Positions 29,554-40,600 of a stretch of DNA of 64,000 bases are shown here, piece by piece. A program made the position numbers and the translations under genes. Where the stretch lies: positions 434,001 to 498,000 of the forward strand of contig NZ_LVWA01000005.1 of assembly GCF_001907195.1 (NCBI RefSeq). Reading direction: 5' to 3'. How positions within the stretch are numbered: position 1 is the stretch's first letter; each line of letters begins with the position of its first letter. Under the pieces are notes generated by a model. It searched no databases, had not been told where the DNA came from, and saw only the letters and a program-made list of their open reading frames with translations. The stretch comes from Pontibacter flavimaris. GTDB taxonomy: Bacteria > Bacteroidota > Bacteroidia > Cytophagales > Hymenobacteraceae.

Positions 29554-29979
29554 ATGAACAGACCGGTAAAACTGCGCAGTGTGCTGGCTGTAGCAGTAGT
29601 TATACTTGCTGTGGCAGCGCTCCATCACAATTTGGGGCTTTTTACAAGGTATAACTGTCTTACTGCCTACAGCGACAGCGCCCGCAAGCATTAACAGGTG
29701 GTGCTGCTGGGCGAGCCACTGCCGCAGGAAGCGGTACACCTGCACGTTGCAGCCAGGGCCTTTGGCTTCGACTACATCCTTTACGGGTGCGTTGTGTCCG
29801 GGCCTGCCCGGAATGGCATAAGCGGCTATAACAAGGTAATGGCCCGGGCGCTGGCAGGAATAAACGGCCCCGGCTGGGAACAGAAGCTGCTGGAGACAAT
29901 CGAGCAACTGAATGAGGGAGGAGTAACCCCTGTTCTATCTACCGCACCCATACCTGCTGCAGCTCGCCTATGTTGGTAG
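29554..29979 (+). pseudogene. Small membrane-anchored protein gene broken by an in-frame stop
   Basis: From ATG 29554 the frame encodes a short signal/anchor (LRSVLAVAVVILAVAALHHN) and then FTRYNCLTAYSDSARKH, ending at TAA 29692-29694. Translation of the same frame continues without a break as QVVLLGEPLPQEAV, AARAFGFDYILYGCVVSG and GYNKVMARALAGINGPGW, to TAG at 29977-29979. The uninterrupted reading on both sides of one stop suggests a nonsense-mutated gene of about 141 codons. Alternatives are two tiny genes, or a GTG restart at 29698. The 3' end overlaps the end of umuC on the other strand by 41 bp. I do not recognise the family. Confidence 0.6.
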
Positions 29980-31213
29980 TATAGCACGGCGATTTATACT
30001 CGCTTTTGAGCTTCCAGGAGTTGTCCGTGCCTTGTGTGGCTACCCGTACTTTGCTGCGCCCGAACCTGTCAGTAAGCCCATCTACCACCTCCATCAGCTT
30101 TGCGTGTTTCTGGCGGTCCACGGTGTCCAGCAGGGCGAGCTGCACCTGGTTCTCGGGGATGATGCCGGTGACAATAACCCCGCACTTCTTGTAGAAATAG
30201 CCGTCGCGGTAAATGGCTTTCAGGGCGATGCCGGCATAGTGGATCAACTCCATGTCGGAATTGGTGGCTACAGGCATGCACACTGTTTTGCTGTTGTAGT
30301 ACTGCCGGTCGTGCTCGGAGAACGTGTTGGTGGTGACAAACACGGTAACCAACTGGGCACAACTCTTTTGCTGGCGCAGCTTGCGGGCGCAGCGGGCGGC
30401 ATAGGTGGCGGTGGCCTCCTGCATCTCCCCAAGGCTGTTCACGCGTTTCCCGAAGCTCCTGGAAGTACAGATGCCTTTTTTTGGCGGCGCCACTTCCTCC
30501 AGCTCCAGGCACGGCTCCCCCCGCAGCTCCTTCAGCAGCCGTACGCCCACCACCGTCATGTGCTGCCTTACCCAACTCTCCGAGAGGTTCGTGAAATCGT
30601 GAGCCGTGAGGATGTTCCGCTTCCTGAGGAATTTGGCGTACCGCCCGCCGATGCCCCATACATCCTCTACCTTTGTAGCCTGCAGCGCTTTCAGGATATG
30701 GTGCGGGTCGGTGAGCACCAGCACGCCGTTGGCTTTCCCAGACTTCTTGGATAGCTTGTTGGCCACCTTGGCCAGCGCCTTGGTAGGTGCCACGCCTAAG
30801 CTTACGGGGATACCTGTCCAGCGCCACACGGTGCGTTTTATCTCCCTGGCGTAGGCCTGCAGGTCTATGCTGTAAAAATCGCCCAGGTCCAGGAAGCACT
30901 CATCAATAGAGTATACTTCCAGGTTGGGGGTAAACTGCGCCAGCGTCTGCATCACGCGCTCCGACATATCGCCGTAAAGGGCATAGTTGGAGGAGAAAGC
31001 ATGCAACTGTCCGCTCTCCACCAGGTTCCGGATCTGGAAGAAGGGCTGGCCCATAGGTACACCCAGTTCCTTGGCCTCCGCGCTGCGTGCGATCACGCAG
31101 CCGTCGTTGTTTGAGAGCACCACCACGGGCCTGCCGTTCAGGGCGGGGTCGAATACCCGCTCGCAGCTGGCGTAGAAGTTGTTGCAGTCCACCAGGGCAT
31201 AAAGGCTGGTCAT
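29939..31213 (-). CDS. umuC: Y-family DNA polymerase, UmuC
   Basis: 424-residue translesion polymerase, catalytic subunit of a Pol V-type enzyme. The N-terminal active site is visible as VDCNNFYASCERVF and EVYSIDECFLDLGD (the conserved Asp and Asp-Glu pair that bind metal). LGVAPTKALAKVANKLSK and DVWGIGGRYA mark the palm/thumb helix-hairpin-helix region. A C-terminal little-finger domain with conserved length fits UmuC. Its start overlaps the umuD stop by 4 bp, so the two genes are translationally coupled. It should act in damage-induced mutagenesis with cleaved UmuD. Confidence 0.95.
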   Translation of the reverse strand: MTSLYALVDCNNFYASCERVFDPALNGRPVVVLSNNDGCVIARSAEAKELGVPMGQPFFQIRNLVESGQLHAFSSNYALYGDMSERVMQTLAQFTPNLEVYSIDECFLDLGDFYSIDLQAYAREIKRTVWRWTGIPVSLGVAPTKALAKVANKLSKKSGKANGVLVLTDPHHILKALQATKVEDVWGIGGRYAKFLRKRNILTAHDFTNLSESWVRQHMTVVGVRLLKELRGEPCLELEEVAPPKKGICTSRSFGKRVNSLGEMQEATATYAARCARKLRQQKSCAQLVTVFVTTNTFSEHDRQYYNSKTVCMPVATNSDMELIHYAGIALKAIYRDGYFYKKCGVIVTGIIPENQVQLALLDTVDRQKHAKLMEVVDGLTDRFGRSKVRVATQGTDNSWKLKSEYKSPCYTTNIGELQQVWVR

Positions 31214-31674
31214 AGTTTTTGGGGCTTATGCAGGACCCACACCACCACGCCCCACACGCGCATGTCCATGTCCTCGGTTACCTCTATCGGCCTGAAGTTT
31301 GGGTTGGCCGGCATCAGAAAAGCCTTCTTGTCTATCATCCGGAAGGTTTTTACGGTAAACTCACCGTCCAGGAAACACACCACCGGCAGCCCGTCGGCAG
31401 GCTGCAGCGATTTATCGATTACCAGGATGTCGCCCTCGTGTATGCTCGCGTCTACCATCGAGGAGCCCTTTACCCGCATCATATAAGTAGAGGTAGGGTT
31501 CTGCACCAGGTACCTGCCCAGGTCGATGCGGTCCTCCAGGTGGTCATCGGCGGGGGAGGGGAAGCCGGCTGCGATGTAGGTGGCGTAAAGCGGTAGTTCC
31601 AACCCATTTACAGCCTCCAGAGGAAGGGGTTCTAAAGTATAGGATCGTATCGGGATTACCTTTGCGCTGCACAT
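31210..31674 (-). CDS. umuD: UmuD-like S24 self-cleaving peptidase
   Basis: 154 residues from the preferred start at 31674 (MCSAKVIPIRSYTL). A frame extending to 31728 adds residues across the dyad upstream and is less likely. The self-cleavage site reads IAAGFPSP, with cleavage expected between Ala36 and Gly37. Ser72 in KGSSM and Lys109 in EFTVK are the catalytic dyad of the LexA/UmuD fold. There is no DNA-binding domain, which separates it from LexA. After RecA-stimulated self-cleavage it should activate UmuC, whose gene overlaps by 4 bp. Regulation probably acts through the two dyads just upstream. Confidence 0.93.
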   Translation of the reverse strand: MCSAKVIPIRSYTLEPLPLEAVNGLELPLYATYIAAGFPSPADDHLEDRIDLGRYLVQNPTSTYMMRVKGSSMVDASIHEGDILVIDKSLQPADGLPVVCFLDGEFTVKTFRMIDKKAFLMPANPNFRPIEVTEDMDMRVWGVVVWVLHKPQKL

Positions 31675-31699
31675 ATCAACCAAACATGAACTAGTAAAT

Positions 31700-31754
31700 G
31701 CTAAATATGTTAGCAAATACGTAAACAAGAATAATAAAAGCTAAATATATTGGC
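31700..31754. promoter_or_regulatory. umuD: Two GCTAA-N5-TTRGC dyads upstream of umuDC, candidate operators
   Basis: GCTAAATATGTTAGC at 31700-31714 has perfect 5-bp arms. GCTAAATATATTGGC at 31740-31754 has the same left arm and one arm difference. They start exactly 40 bp apart, about four helical turns, and lie 26-80 bp upstream of the umuD ATG on the minus strand. The arrangement suits a repressor binding side by side on one face of the DNA. A damage-response regulator is an inference from the gene they precede. I did not notice this dyad in my hand reading of the rest of the window. Confidence 0.5.
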
Positions 31755-32227
31755 TTTATTTGTTCACATCGGAGTTGGTACGGCTGCTGGTAAACGCACC
31801 TTCTGCCTCGGACCAAGGCTGGTACCAGGTTATTCTCTGTGGCCTTCGTTGGCTTACCCTTCAAAGTATGGGTACCTGGCGTAAGCATCCTTTTCCTGGC
31901 TGTCCTGTCGCGAAGGGCTTTCCTGCTCATCTCCCTATCTAGTGCTATAAGCCACAGCCATTCACAGATTAAATAGCCGGCCTTTATACTTATAAAAGCG
32001 AAACGAAAGGTGCAGGTGTGTAAAGGCACTCCCTGTTGTAGTCTCCCATACTTTTAATCTCTGCCTGATTTGCTTTATTTTAAAGTATTATGCATTGGTA
32101 ATCAAGTGTCTCTATAAGAAATAAGCTAAAATATATAGAAAATTATGGGAGTTATGTTTGATTGTTATTATGTTTCGTTTATATTTATTTTCGAAAGTAT
32201 AAATAACAAAGTATAATTACTTCTGAA
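31755..32227. other. About 470-bp divergent intergenic region, no gene seen
   Basis: It separates umuD (minus) and glpD (plus). TATGTTTG at 32153-32160 matches the Bacteroidota minus-7 element TAnnTTTG and could drive glpD with a leader of about 60 nt, though I see no good minus-33 partner. Three AAGTATA motifs are present (31984, and two at 32196-32216 close to the glpD start). A 112-codon minus-strand frame here is not supported. Confidence 0.4.
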
Positions 32228-33871
32228 GTGTCTGGAAACGAAAAGAAATATGAGGTGTCGCTCTTCGACCGTTCGGTGCAAAAGCATGCGCTGCAGCAGA
32301 AAGACTCGGTGTGGGATGTGATCGTGATCGGGGGTGGTGCTACAGGATTGGGAGTTGGTGTGGATGCAGCCTCCAGGGGCTATCGCACCCTGCTCCTGGA
32401 GCAGGCAGACTTTGCTAAAGGCACCTCTAGCAGGAGCACAAAATTGGTGCATGGCGGGGTGCGTTACCTGGGCCAGGGAGATATTCGGCTGGTTTATGAG
32501 GCCCTGCATGAAAGAGGTCTGTTGCTGCAAAATGCCCCCCATTTGGTGCACATGCAGCCTTTCGTGATCCCGAGTTATACCTGGTGGAGCAAGATGTTCT
32601 ATGGCTTCGGCCTAAAAGTGTACGATTGGATGGCAGGCCGCTACAGGCTGCAGAAGACCACCTTGCTGGATAAGGAAACGGTAACACGCCTGCTGCCTAA
32701 CGTTCGGAAAGAAGGCCTGAAGGGAGGGATAGCGTACTACGACGGACAGTTTGATGATGCAAGGCTGGCTGTGAACATGGCCCAGACGTGCATCGAGCAG
32801 GGAGGCGTGGCGCTGAACTATATGAAGGTGACAGCTCTGTTGAAGAACGGGGAAGGCAAAGTGTGCGGCGTGAAAGCCTGCGATACGGAGACAGGGCAGG
32901 AGTACGACCTGAAAGCGAGAGCGGTTATAAACGCCACGGGTGTTTTTGTGAATGATGTGTTGCAGATGGATGCCCCCGGCCAACAGCCCCTGGTGCGTCC
33001 AAGCCAGGGGGTGCACGTGGTCATCAACCGCTCGTTCCTGAGGGGGGATAACGCCTTGATGCTTCCCAAAACACCTGACGGACGCGTTTTATTTGCGGTG
33101 CCGTGGCATGGGCATGTGCTGTTGGGGACAACGGATACACCCCTGGATAATCCTAGCCTGGAGCCAACCGCCCTGGAAAGCGAAATCGACTTTATCCTGC
33201 AGACAGCCGGGCAATACCTGGAAGAAAAGCCGACAAGAAAAGACGTGCTAAGCGTCTTCGCCGGCCTCCGTCCGTTGGCCGCGCCAACCAATAAGACAGA
33301 CAGCACGAAGGAAATCTCCCGGAGCCATAAACTCATCGTGGCACCATCCGGACTCATCACCATAACAGGCGGGAAATGGACCACCTACCGCAAGATGGCA
33401 GAAGACACGGTAGACAAGGCCGTGGCAGTGGCGGGCTTGCCCTTGCACCCCTGCAGCACGGCAAACCTGCCAATACATGGGGCATTAAATGAAAAAAATA
33501 ATATATTAGGATCTCTTAGTATTTACGGAGCTGATGCGGAGGGGATTCGGGAGCTTGTGTCATTCAATTCTTCCTTAGGGGAGAAATTGCATCAGAACTT
33601 CCCGGATGTAAGGGCAGAGGTGGTTTGGGCGGTGCGTCATGAGATGGCCAGGACGGTGGAGGATGTGCTTGCCAGAAGGCTGCGGGTACTGTTCCTGGAC
33701 GCGAAAGCGGCTATGGACATGGCCCCCCAGGTGGCTGCGCTGATGGCGGCAGAACTTGGCAGGGATGACGCGTGGCAACAGCAACAAGTTAAGGAGTTTA
33801 CCGCCCTTGCCAATCATTACCTCCTGGAGCCTTACCGAGCCAAGGCTACTGCGGCAGTTAACCAGGTTTAA
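32228..33871 (+). CDS. glpD: Glycerol-3-phosphate dehydrogenase, FAD-dependent
   Basis: 547-residue flavoprotein that oxidises glycerol-3-phosphate to dihydroxyacetone phosphate and feeds electrons to the quinone pool. The FAD-binding motif is VIVIGGGATGLGVGVDAASRG, followed by GTSSRSTKLVHGGVRYL, the family signature. The C-terminal part includes GGKWTTYRKMAED. The start is GTG at 32228 (MSGNEKKYEV when translated); no in-frame ATG lies close to the conserved N-terminus. It opens the glycerol locus: glpK starts 16 bp downstream. It is probably repressed by the DeoR/GlpR-type protein at 48162-48926. Confidence 0.95.
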   Translation: MSGNEKKYEVSLFDRSVQKHALQQKDSVWDVIVIGGGATGLGVGVDAASRGYRTLLLEQADFAKGTSSRSTKLVHGGVRYLGQGDIRLVYEALHERGLLLQNAPHLVHMQPFVIPSYTWWSKMFYGFGLKVYDWMAGRYRLQKTTLLDKETVTRLLPNVRKEGLKGGIAYYDGQFDDARLAVNMAQTCIEQGGVALNYMKVTALLKNGEGKVCGVKACDTETGQEYDLKARAVINATGVFVNDVLQMDAPGQQPLVRPSQGVHVVINRSFLRGDNALMLPKTPDGRVLFAVPWHGHVLLGTTDTPLDNPSLEPTALESEIDFILQTAGQYLEEKPTRKDVLSVFAGLRPLAAPTNKTDSTKEISRSHKLIVAPSGLITITGGKWTTYRKMAEDTVDKAVAVAGLPLHPCSTANLPIHGALNEKNNILGSLSIYGADAEGIRELVSFNSSLGEKLHQNFPDVRAEVVWAVRHEMARTVEDVLARRLRVLFLDAKAAMDMAPQVAALMAAELGRDDAWQQQQVKEFTALANHYLLEPYRAKATAAVNQV

Positions 33872-33886
33872 CCATACATAGCACCT

Positions 33887-35371
33887 ATGCAGAAATTTAT
33901 ACTTGCTTTTGATCAGGGTACCACCAGCTCGCGGGCTATCATCTTCAACCACAAAGGTGGGATTGTGTCGGTAGCCCAGAAGGAGTTCACACAACATTAC
34001 CCCCAGCCCGGCTGGGTAGAGCACGATCCCAACGAGATCTGGTCTACGCAGGTAGGGGTAGCCGCAGAAGCCATTCTAAAGGCGGGGCTTCAGGCAAAGG
34101 ACATCCAGGCCATCGGTATTACCAACCAACGCGAGACCACCGTGGTCTGGGATCGCCAAACCGGGCAGGTCGTGCATAACGCCATCGTCTGGCAGGACCG
34201 CCGCACCGCCGCCTACTGCGACGAGCTAAAAGAGCAGGGGCTGGAGCCGATGATCCGGGAAAAAACGGGGCTGGTGATAGATTCCTACTTCTCGGCGACC
34301 AAGATCAGGTGGATTCTGGACAACGTGCCCGGTGCCAGGGAGAAAGCCGAAGCCGGTAGGTTAATCTTTGGTACGATAGACACCTGGCTGATCTGGAAAA
34401 TGACGGACGGCAAAGCGCATGTCACGGATGTTACCAACGCCTCCCGCTCCCTTCTTTACAACATCCATACCTTAGCCTGGGATGAGGAGCTGCTTCGCCT
34501 GTTTAATATCCCGTCCAGCATGCTTCCCGAGGTAAAAGCCTCCAGCGAAGTCATCGGACATACATCCACCACCCTTTTCGCCACGCCGATCCCCATCGCC
34601 GGCATTGCCGGAGACCAGCAGGCAGCCTTGTTCGGGCAAATGTGCACCAAGCCGGGCATGGTGAAGAATACCTATGGCACCGGGTGCTTCATGCTGATGA
34701 ACATCGGAGACAAACCCATCATTTCAAAACACAGGCTCGTGACCACAGTTGCCTGGAAAATACAGGACCAGGTGCACTATGCCTTGGAAGGAAGCATTTT
34801 CGTGGCGGGGGCCGTGGTGCAGTGGCTGCGCGATGGCCTGGGGGTGATCTCATCCTCTTCGGAAGTGGAGCAGCTGGCCAAGAAAGTAGCCGGCAGTGAC
34901 GGGGTATACCTCGTGCCCGCTTTCGTAGGTATGGGCGCACCGCACTGGGACCAGCACGCACGGGGCACCATGGTCGGTATGACCAGGGGAACCACTTCGG
35001 CGCATATTGCCAGGGCAGCGCTGGAGAGCATCGCCTACCAGACATACGAGGTGCTGAAAGCCATGGAGGCAGATGCCGGCATCACCATCAAAGAGCTGCG
35101 CGCCGATGGCGGCGCAACGGCAAATGACCTGCTCATGCAGTTTCAGGCAGATATTCTGGGCGCCAGGGTGGTGAAGCCGGAAGTAACAGAGGTGACTGCC
35201 ATTGGGGCGGCTTACCTGGCAGGGCTTGCTACAGGCTTCTGGGGCAGCGTGGAGGAGATTCAGCAGCAGTGGAGCATTAGTAAAAGCTTTGCGCCTGATG
35301 CTAACCTGCCGGCGGAGCACCTTCTGAAAGGGTGGCACCAGGCCGTGAAGGCCGCCAAGGCGTGGGTGTAA
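33887..35371 (+). CDS. glpK: Glycerol kinase
   Basis: 494 residues, the usual GlpK length. FGGY-family kinase that converts glycerol and ATP to glycerol-3-phosphate. Motifs: [13 protein letters not shown] at the N-terminus (phosphate-binding), [40 protein letters not shown], and [17 protein letters not shown] near the C-terminus. It lies 16 bp after glpD and 36 bp before glpF, so the three form one transcription unit that imports and activates glycerol. Confidence 0.97.
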   Translation: MQKFILAFDQGTTSSRAIIFNHKGGIVSVAQKEFTQHYPQPGWVEHDPNEIWSTQVGVAAEAILKAGLQAKDIQAIGITNQRETTVVWDRQTGQVVHNAIVWQDRRTAAYCDELKEQGLEPMIREKTGLVIDSYFSATKIRWILDNVPGAREKAEAGRLIFGTIDTWLIWKMTDGKAHVTDVTNASRSLLYNIHTLAWDEELLRLFNIPSSMLPEVKASSEVIGHTSTTLFATPIPIAGIAGDQQAALFGQMCTKPGMVKNTYGTGCFMLMNIGDKPIISKHRLVTTVAWKIQDQVHYALEGSIFVAGAVVQWLRDGLGVISSSSEVEQLAKKVAGSDGVYLVPAFVGMGAPHWDQHARGTMVGMTRGTTSAHIARAALESIAYQTYEVLKAMEADAGITIKELRADGGATANDLLMQFQADILGARVVKPEVTEVTAIGAAYLAGLATGFWGSVEEIQQQWSISKSFAPDANLPAEHLLKGWHQAVKAAKAWV

Positions 35372-35406
35372 ATAAAGTATAGAACCGAAACTAGAATATA
35401 GCTTAT

Positions 35407-36138
35407 ATGTCAGCATTTACAGCCGAGTTTATCGGGACCATGCTTTTGATCTTGCTGGGCAACGGTGTCGTGGCAAATGTGGTTTTGCATGGTACCAAAG
35501 GGAGTAACGGTGGGTGGATCGTCATCACCACCGGTTGGGCGCTGTCCGTTTTTGCAGGGGTAGTTATAGCCGCGCCATACAGTGGCGCCCACCTTAACCC
35601 GGCAGTTACACTGGCCCTGGCCTTAATCGGCAAGTTCAGTTGGGGGCAGGTAGGTCCCTACATGGCGGCACAGTTGTTGGGCGCCATGATGGGGGCACTG
35701 CTGGTATGGCTGCTCTACAAGCCCCACTTCGATGCCACGGAGAACCCCGCCTCTCAGCGGGCTGTCTTCTGCACCGATCCGGCAATCCGGCATCGCTTCT
35801 CCAACACCTTTAGCGAGGCACTCGGCACTTTCGTGCTGATCTTCGTGATCTTTTACTTCACTAACCCGGAACTGGGTGAGCAGAAGACGCCTATCGGCAT
35901 GGGGTCGCTGGGGGCAATTCCGGTGGCTTTCCTTGTTTGGGCGATAGGCCTGTCGCTGGGTGGTACCACAGGGTATGCGATAAACCCAGCCCGCGACCTT
36001 GGCCCCCGGATCATCCACGCGGTTATGCCCATGAAGAACAAGTGCCACAGCGACTGGAGCTATGCCTGGGTGCCGGTGGTCGGGCCTGTAGCAGGTGCGG
36101 CAGTGGCCTCGCTGCTGTACATGTTACTAAAAAGTTAA
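35407..36138 (+). CDS. glpF: Glycerol facilitator, aquaporin family
   Basis: 243-residue MIP-family channel for glycerol. It has six hydrophobic helices and the two pore-forming NPA motifs, HLNPAVTLAL and INPARDLGPR. The Asp after the second motif (NPARD) is characteristic of glycerol-conducting GlpF-type channels rather than strict water channels. It lies between glpK and glpT, consistent with its role. Confidence 0.95.
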   Translation: MSAFTAEFIGTMLLILLGNGVVANVVLHGTKGSNGGWIVITTGWALSVFAGVVIAAPYSGAHLNPAVTLALALIGKFSWGQVGPYMAAQLLGAMMGALLVWLLYKPHFDATENPASQRAVFCTDPAIRHRFSNTFSEALGTFVLIFVIFYFTNPELGEQKTPIGMGSLGAIPVAFLVWAIGLSLGGTTGYAINPARDLGPRIIHAVMPMKNKCHSDWSYAWVPVVGPVAGAAVASLLYMLLKS

Positions 36139-36176
36139 GCTTCGTCTGCTTATTAAATAGTTTCTATGCAGGTTTT

Positions 36177-36184
36177 TAGTTTTG
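36177..36184 (+). promoter_or_regulatory. Possible promoter minus-7 element before glpT
   Basis: TAGTTTTG matches TAnnTTTG in the 188-bp gap between glpF and glpT. No minus-33 TTTG is found at the right distance, so this is weak. If real, it would start a second transcript covering glpT and the SusCD genes. Confidence 0.25.
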
Positions 36185-36326
36185 TGCCTGAGATCAAATT
36201 ATAAGCAGGTTTGAAACAAAGCACAACAAAGCGAAGCTGGGTTGGCGGGAATGTGTTGGAAACCCCGGCGATGGGCAAGATATAAATCAGGAAGGATTCT
36301 CTGACTTACAACTACAATACCTCTTT

Positions 36327-37670
36327 ATGAAGCTAATTTCACCTGCCCGGCACGCTGACAGCCTACCGCTTGAGCGCATCGACCCTGAGTACAAGCGTCT
36401 GCGTTTTCAGGTTTTCTTAGGCATTTTTCTCGGCTACGCCGGTTATTATCTTGTTCGTAAGAACTTCTCGCTTGCCATGCCCGACCTGATAGCACAAGGC
36501 TACTCCAAGGCTGATTTAGGGATAGCGCTGTCAGGTGTATCCGTTGCCTATGGCCTGAGTAAGTTTCTGATGGGGAATGTCTCGGACAGAAGCAATGCCC
36601 GCGTGTTTTTGAGCGTGGGGCTCCTGCTTTCAGCGCTCACCATGTTTATGATGGGTACGGTGCCTCTTGCCACCAGTTCCATCACCATCATGTTTGTGCT
36701 CCTGTTCCTGAATGGCTGGTTCCAGGGCATGGGCTGGCCAGCTTGCGGGAGGGTAATGGTGCATTGGTTCTCCACCAAGGAGCGGGGCACGAAGATGTCG
36801 ATCTGGAATATTGCGCACAATGTGGGTGGCGGGCTTGTTGGTCCGCTGGCAATTGCGGCAGTAGCAATATTCGGAACCTGGGAAAGCAAGTTATACTTCC
36901 CGGCCATCATCGCTTTACTTTCGGCCATGGTAGCTTATATGCTGGTACGCGATACGCCTCAGTCGTGCGGATTGCCCACCATAGAGGAGTATAAGAACGA
37001 CTACCCCAGCAATTATACTTCCGATCACGAGAAAGAACTAACGGCCAGGGAGATCTTCTTTAAATATGTATTCACCAGCCGGGTGCTTTGGTACATCGCC
37101 TTTGCCAACGCTTTTGTATACCTGGTGCGTTACGGCATTCTGGACTGGGCCCCAACCTACCTAGAGGAAGCCAAAGGATTTTCGGTGAAGGAAACAGGCT
37201 GGGCTTACTTCGCCTACGAGTATGCCGGGATACCAGGCACCTTACTCTGTGGCTGGATCAGTGATAAGGTGTTTCGCGGCCGACGAGCCCCGGCTACCAT
37301 CATTTACATGGTGCTGGTACTGGTTGCGGTGCTTGTCTACTGGAAAAACCCTGCAGGTAATATCTGGGTCGATAATGTTGCTTTGATAGCCATTGGATTC
37401 CTGATTTACGGTCCGGTGATGCTTATCGGGGTGCAAGCCCTGGACTTGGTGCCCAAAAAAGCTGCCGGAACCGCGGCCGGCCTTACGGGGCTGTTCGGGT
37501 ACATGGGGGGAGCCCTGTTCGCCAACGTCGCCATGGGTTTTGTAGTGGACGGCCTTGGCTGGGATGGTGGTTTTATGGTGCTGGTAGCTGCATGCGTACT
37601 TTCTATTTTCTTCACTGCCCTTACCTGGAACAAGGAAACCAAACATTACAACCAAAATAAAGTCACCTAA
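36327..37670 (+). CDS. glpT: Glycerol-3-phosphate transporter, GlpT-like MFS
   Basis: 447-residue major facilitator of the organophosphate:phosphate antiporter family, with 12 hydrophobic stretches. Typical GlpT/UhpT features: [14 protein letters not shown] in helix 1, [13 protein letters not shown] (the loop 2-3 motif), [14 protein letters not shown], and GGGLVGPLA. It should exchange external glycerol-3-phosphate for internal phosphate. It lies 15 bp upstream of the SusC gene, tying inner-membrane G3P uptake to the outer-membrane SusCD pair. Confidence 0.94.
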   Translation: MKLISPARHADSLPLERIDPEYKRLRFQVFLGIFLGYAGYYLVRKNFSLAMPDLIAQGYSKADLGIALSGVSVAYGLSKFLMGNVSDRSNARVFLSVGLLLSALTMFMMGTVPLATSSITIMFVLLFLNGWFQGMGWPACGRVMVHWFSTKERGTKMSIWNIAHNVGGGLVGPLAIAAVAIFGTWESKLYFPAIIALLSAMVAYMLVRDTPQSCGLPTIEEYKNDYPSNYTSDHEKELTAREIFFKYVFTSRVLWYIAFANAFVYLVRYGILDWAPTYLEEAKGFSVKETGWAYFAYEYAGIPGTLLCGWISDKVFRGRRAPATIIYMVLVLVAVLVYWKNPAGNIWVDNVALIAIGFLIYGPVMLIGVQALDLVPKKAAGTAAGLTGLFGYMGGALFANVAMGFVVDGLGWDGGFMVLVAACVLSIFFTALTWNKETKHYNQNKVT

Positions 37671-37685
37671 TAAAGCTCCTATAGA

Positions 37686-40600
37686 ATGAGAAAACTTTTA
37701 CCACTATCCCCCAGGCGCCGGCACCACATCGGCAGGGCAGCTATGCTCTCCCTGTGCCTCTGTCTGACAGGGCCCGCTCTTACAGCTGAGCTGGCCGCGG
37801 CTCCTCTGTCTGAAAAGTTAAAGCAGGATGAAAGAATCACCGTGAGCGGAACTGTTCTGGATGACACGGATGGTATTCCGCTGCCAGGCGTTTCCATAGC
37901 AGCCAACGGTACACCTGTTGGAGTAACCAACCAGGATGGTAAATTCCAGCTAAACGTAGAGAAAGGGGCTGTGCTGTCCTTCTCTTACATTGGCTACAAG
38001 GCAGGAAGTATAACAGCTAACCAGGCGGAGAGTAATCTTACTGTTAGACTGCAGACGGATAACCAACAGCTTTCTGAAGTGGTGGTAACAGCACTCGGTA
38101 TTGAGCGTGAAAAGAAGGCGCTAGGTTACGCAGTGACGGAGGTAAGCGGAGAGGACATCAGTGCGGCCCGCTCGAATAACTTTGCAAGCGCCCTGTCCGG
38201 TAAGGTGGCAGGTCTTAGCCTTACGCCCACCGGCGGCGGGCCGCTGAACTCTTCCGTTATCAAGCTGCGCGGCGATAACTCATTGGACCCAACAAAAAAC
38301 AAAGCGCTCATTATACTTGATGGTGTCCCGATGAACAGTGGCATGGAGAGCTCAGGCGTGGGCAATGCCTACCAAGCCGGTTCAGGTAGCGACGTGCCGA
38401 TCGACTTTGGTAACGGCATTGCCGACATAAACCCGGATGACATTGAGTCGATCACGGTGCTGAAAGGTGCTGCCGCCGCCGCGCTTTATGGCTACCGTGC
38501 CGCCAATGGTGCTTTGATCATCACCACCAAATCAGGCCGCAAGCGCAAGGGGCTTGGTGTGACGGTTAACTCGAACGTCAGCTTTAATGATATCCTGAAG
38601 TGGCCGGACATGCAGTATGAGTATGGCCAGGGTAACGACGACAGGAACGCCAATGGAGAGCTGTATTACTCATACGGGGTATCCGAAGATGGTAAAAATA
38701 CAGGTAGTACCAGTAGCGCCTTCGGCCCGAAGTTCGATGGGCAGTATTACTACCAGTATGACCCGACGCTGGAGGGGCAGTCAGCTGAGCGCCAGCTGTG
38801 GAGACCCTATAAAGACAACGTAAAAGGTTTCTTCCGTACCGGTCACACGGTGTCAAACAGTGTGGCTGTAGAGGGCGGCGGTGAAAATGGCTCGGCGCGT
38901 GCTTCCCTCACGCACACAAAGAACGAGTGGATCATGCCCAATACAGGGTTTGACCGCCTGAACGCCGCCCTGAGCGTCAACCAGAAGCTGACAGACAAGC
39001 TCAAGTTGAGTTCTAAGATCAACTTCTCGCACAAGCACAGTGATAACTTGCCGGCCACAGGCTATAACAACCAGTCCATTTCCTACTTTATGATCTTCCA
39101 GAACCCGAATGTGGACCTGGACTGGTATAAGCCTAGATGGGAGAAAGGTAAGGAGCAGATAGCGCAGATCCACCCGTTCAGCTCTTATATCGACAATCCT
39201 TACCTCATCGCCTATGAGATGCTCAATGGCGTGGATAGCTATAACACCACGGGTAACATCACCGCCTCTTATGAGTTATCCCCCAAGTTTGACCTGATGG
39301 TACGTGCAGCAATTGACATGACAAACGAGGAACGCACGACCCGCCGCCCCTGGGATACCAAGAACTTCAGCAAAGGGTACTACAAAGAGCAGAACATTTA
39401 CGACAGAGAGACCAATACGGACTTCCTGTTGACTTACAAGGACAAGCTCTCGGGCAGCCTGGACTTCAGGGCCTCGGTAGGTGGTAATATCATGAAGAGC
39501 TATTTTAATAGAACCAATGCTTCTATAGAAGGCCTCAACGTCGCGGGAACCTACACGCTGTCGAATGGCATCAACCCGATCATGACAAGAAACTCCAGGT
39601 CCAGCAAAGAGGTTGAGAGTGTGTATGGCCTTGCTTCCTTCTCTTATCAGGATAAAGTCTTTGTGGACCTAACAGCGCGAAATGACTGGAGCTCTACCTT
39701 GCCGGTACAGAACAACTCGTTCTTTTACCCTTCCATCAGCACCAGCTTTATTTTGAGTGACATCTTTACGCTGCCTCGCCAGGTCTCTTATGCCAAGGTA
39801 AGACTCTCTGCCGCGGAGGTGGGAACGGACTCGAATCCTTACCTGACCCGTAAGTACTACTCCGCCAGCTTCTTCCCTGGCTCAGCCTCCATTCCTACTA
39901 CCCGGTTTAATCCTGATTTTAAGCCCGAGCAGACGCGCAGCTACGAGGCTGGCCTGGAGTACCAGCTCTTTAATGGCCGCCTTGGTATGGACTTCGCCAT
40001 CTATAAGAACATGACCGAGAACCAGATCCTGGCCATCCAACTGGACCCGACCACAGGCTACAATGACGCCATCATTAACGCAGGTAAGGTGCAGAACACA
40101 GGTCTGGAACTATCCCTGACTGGCCGCCCTATTGAAACCCAGAATTTTAAATGGAACACCACCATCACCTGGTCCAAGAACGACAACGAGATACTTGAGC
40201 TATCGGAGGGATTCCAGGAAGACGAAGAGTATATCCTGGCACAAGGTGGTAACGCCTATATCATTGCCAAAAAAGGCGGTTCTACGGGCGACATGTATGG
40301 CTATGGCTTTGTGCGCAATGAGGCCGGGGAGATCATTTACAAAAACGGCCTACCCATCCGACCAGAAGAAATCGCTTACCGCGGCAATGCCTATGCTGAC
40401 TGGAGAGGCGGTTTTCTAAACGAGTTCACCTACAAAAATTTCCGCGCCAGCGTGCTGGTGGATGGTCAGTACGGTGGTATGGTATACTCCCAGTCACACC
40501 ATAAAATGAGTGAACAGGGCAAGCTGGAGCACACGTTGCTCGGGCGGGAGGAAGGCTACATTATCGGTGACGGTGTGGTGGACAATGGAGACGGCACTTA

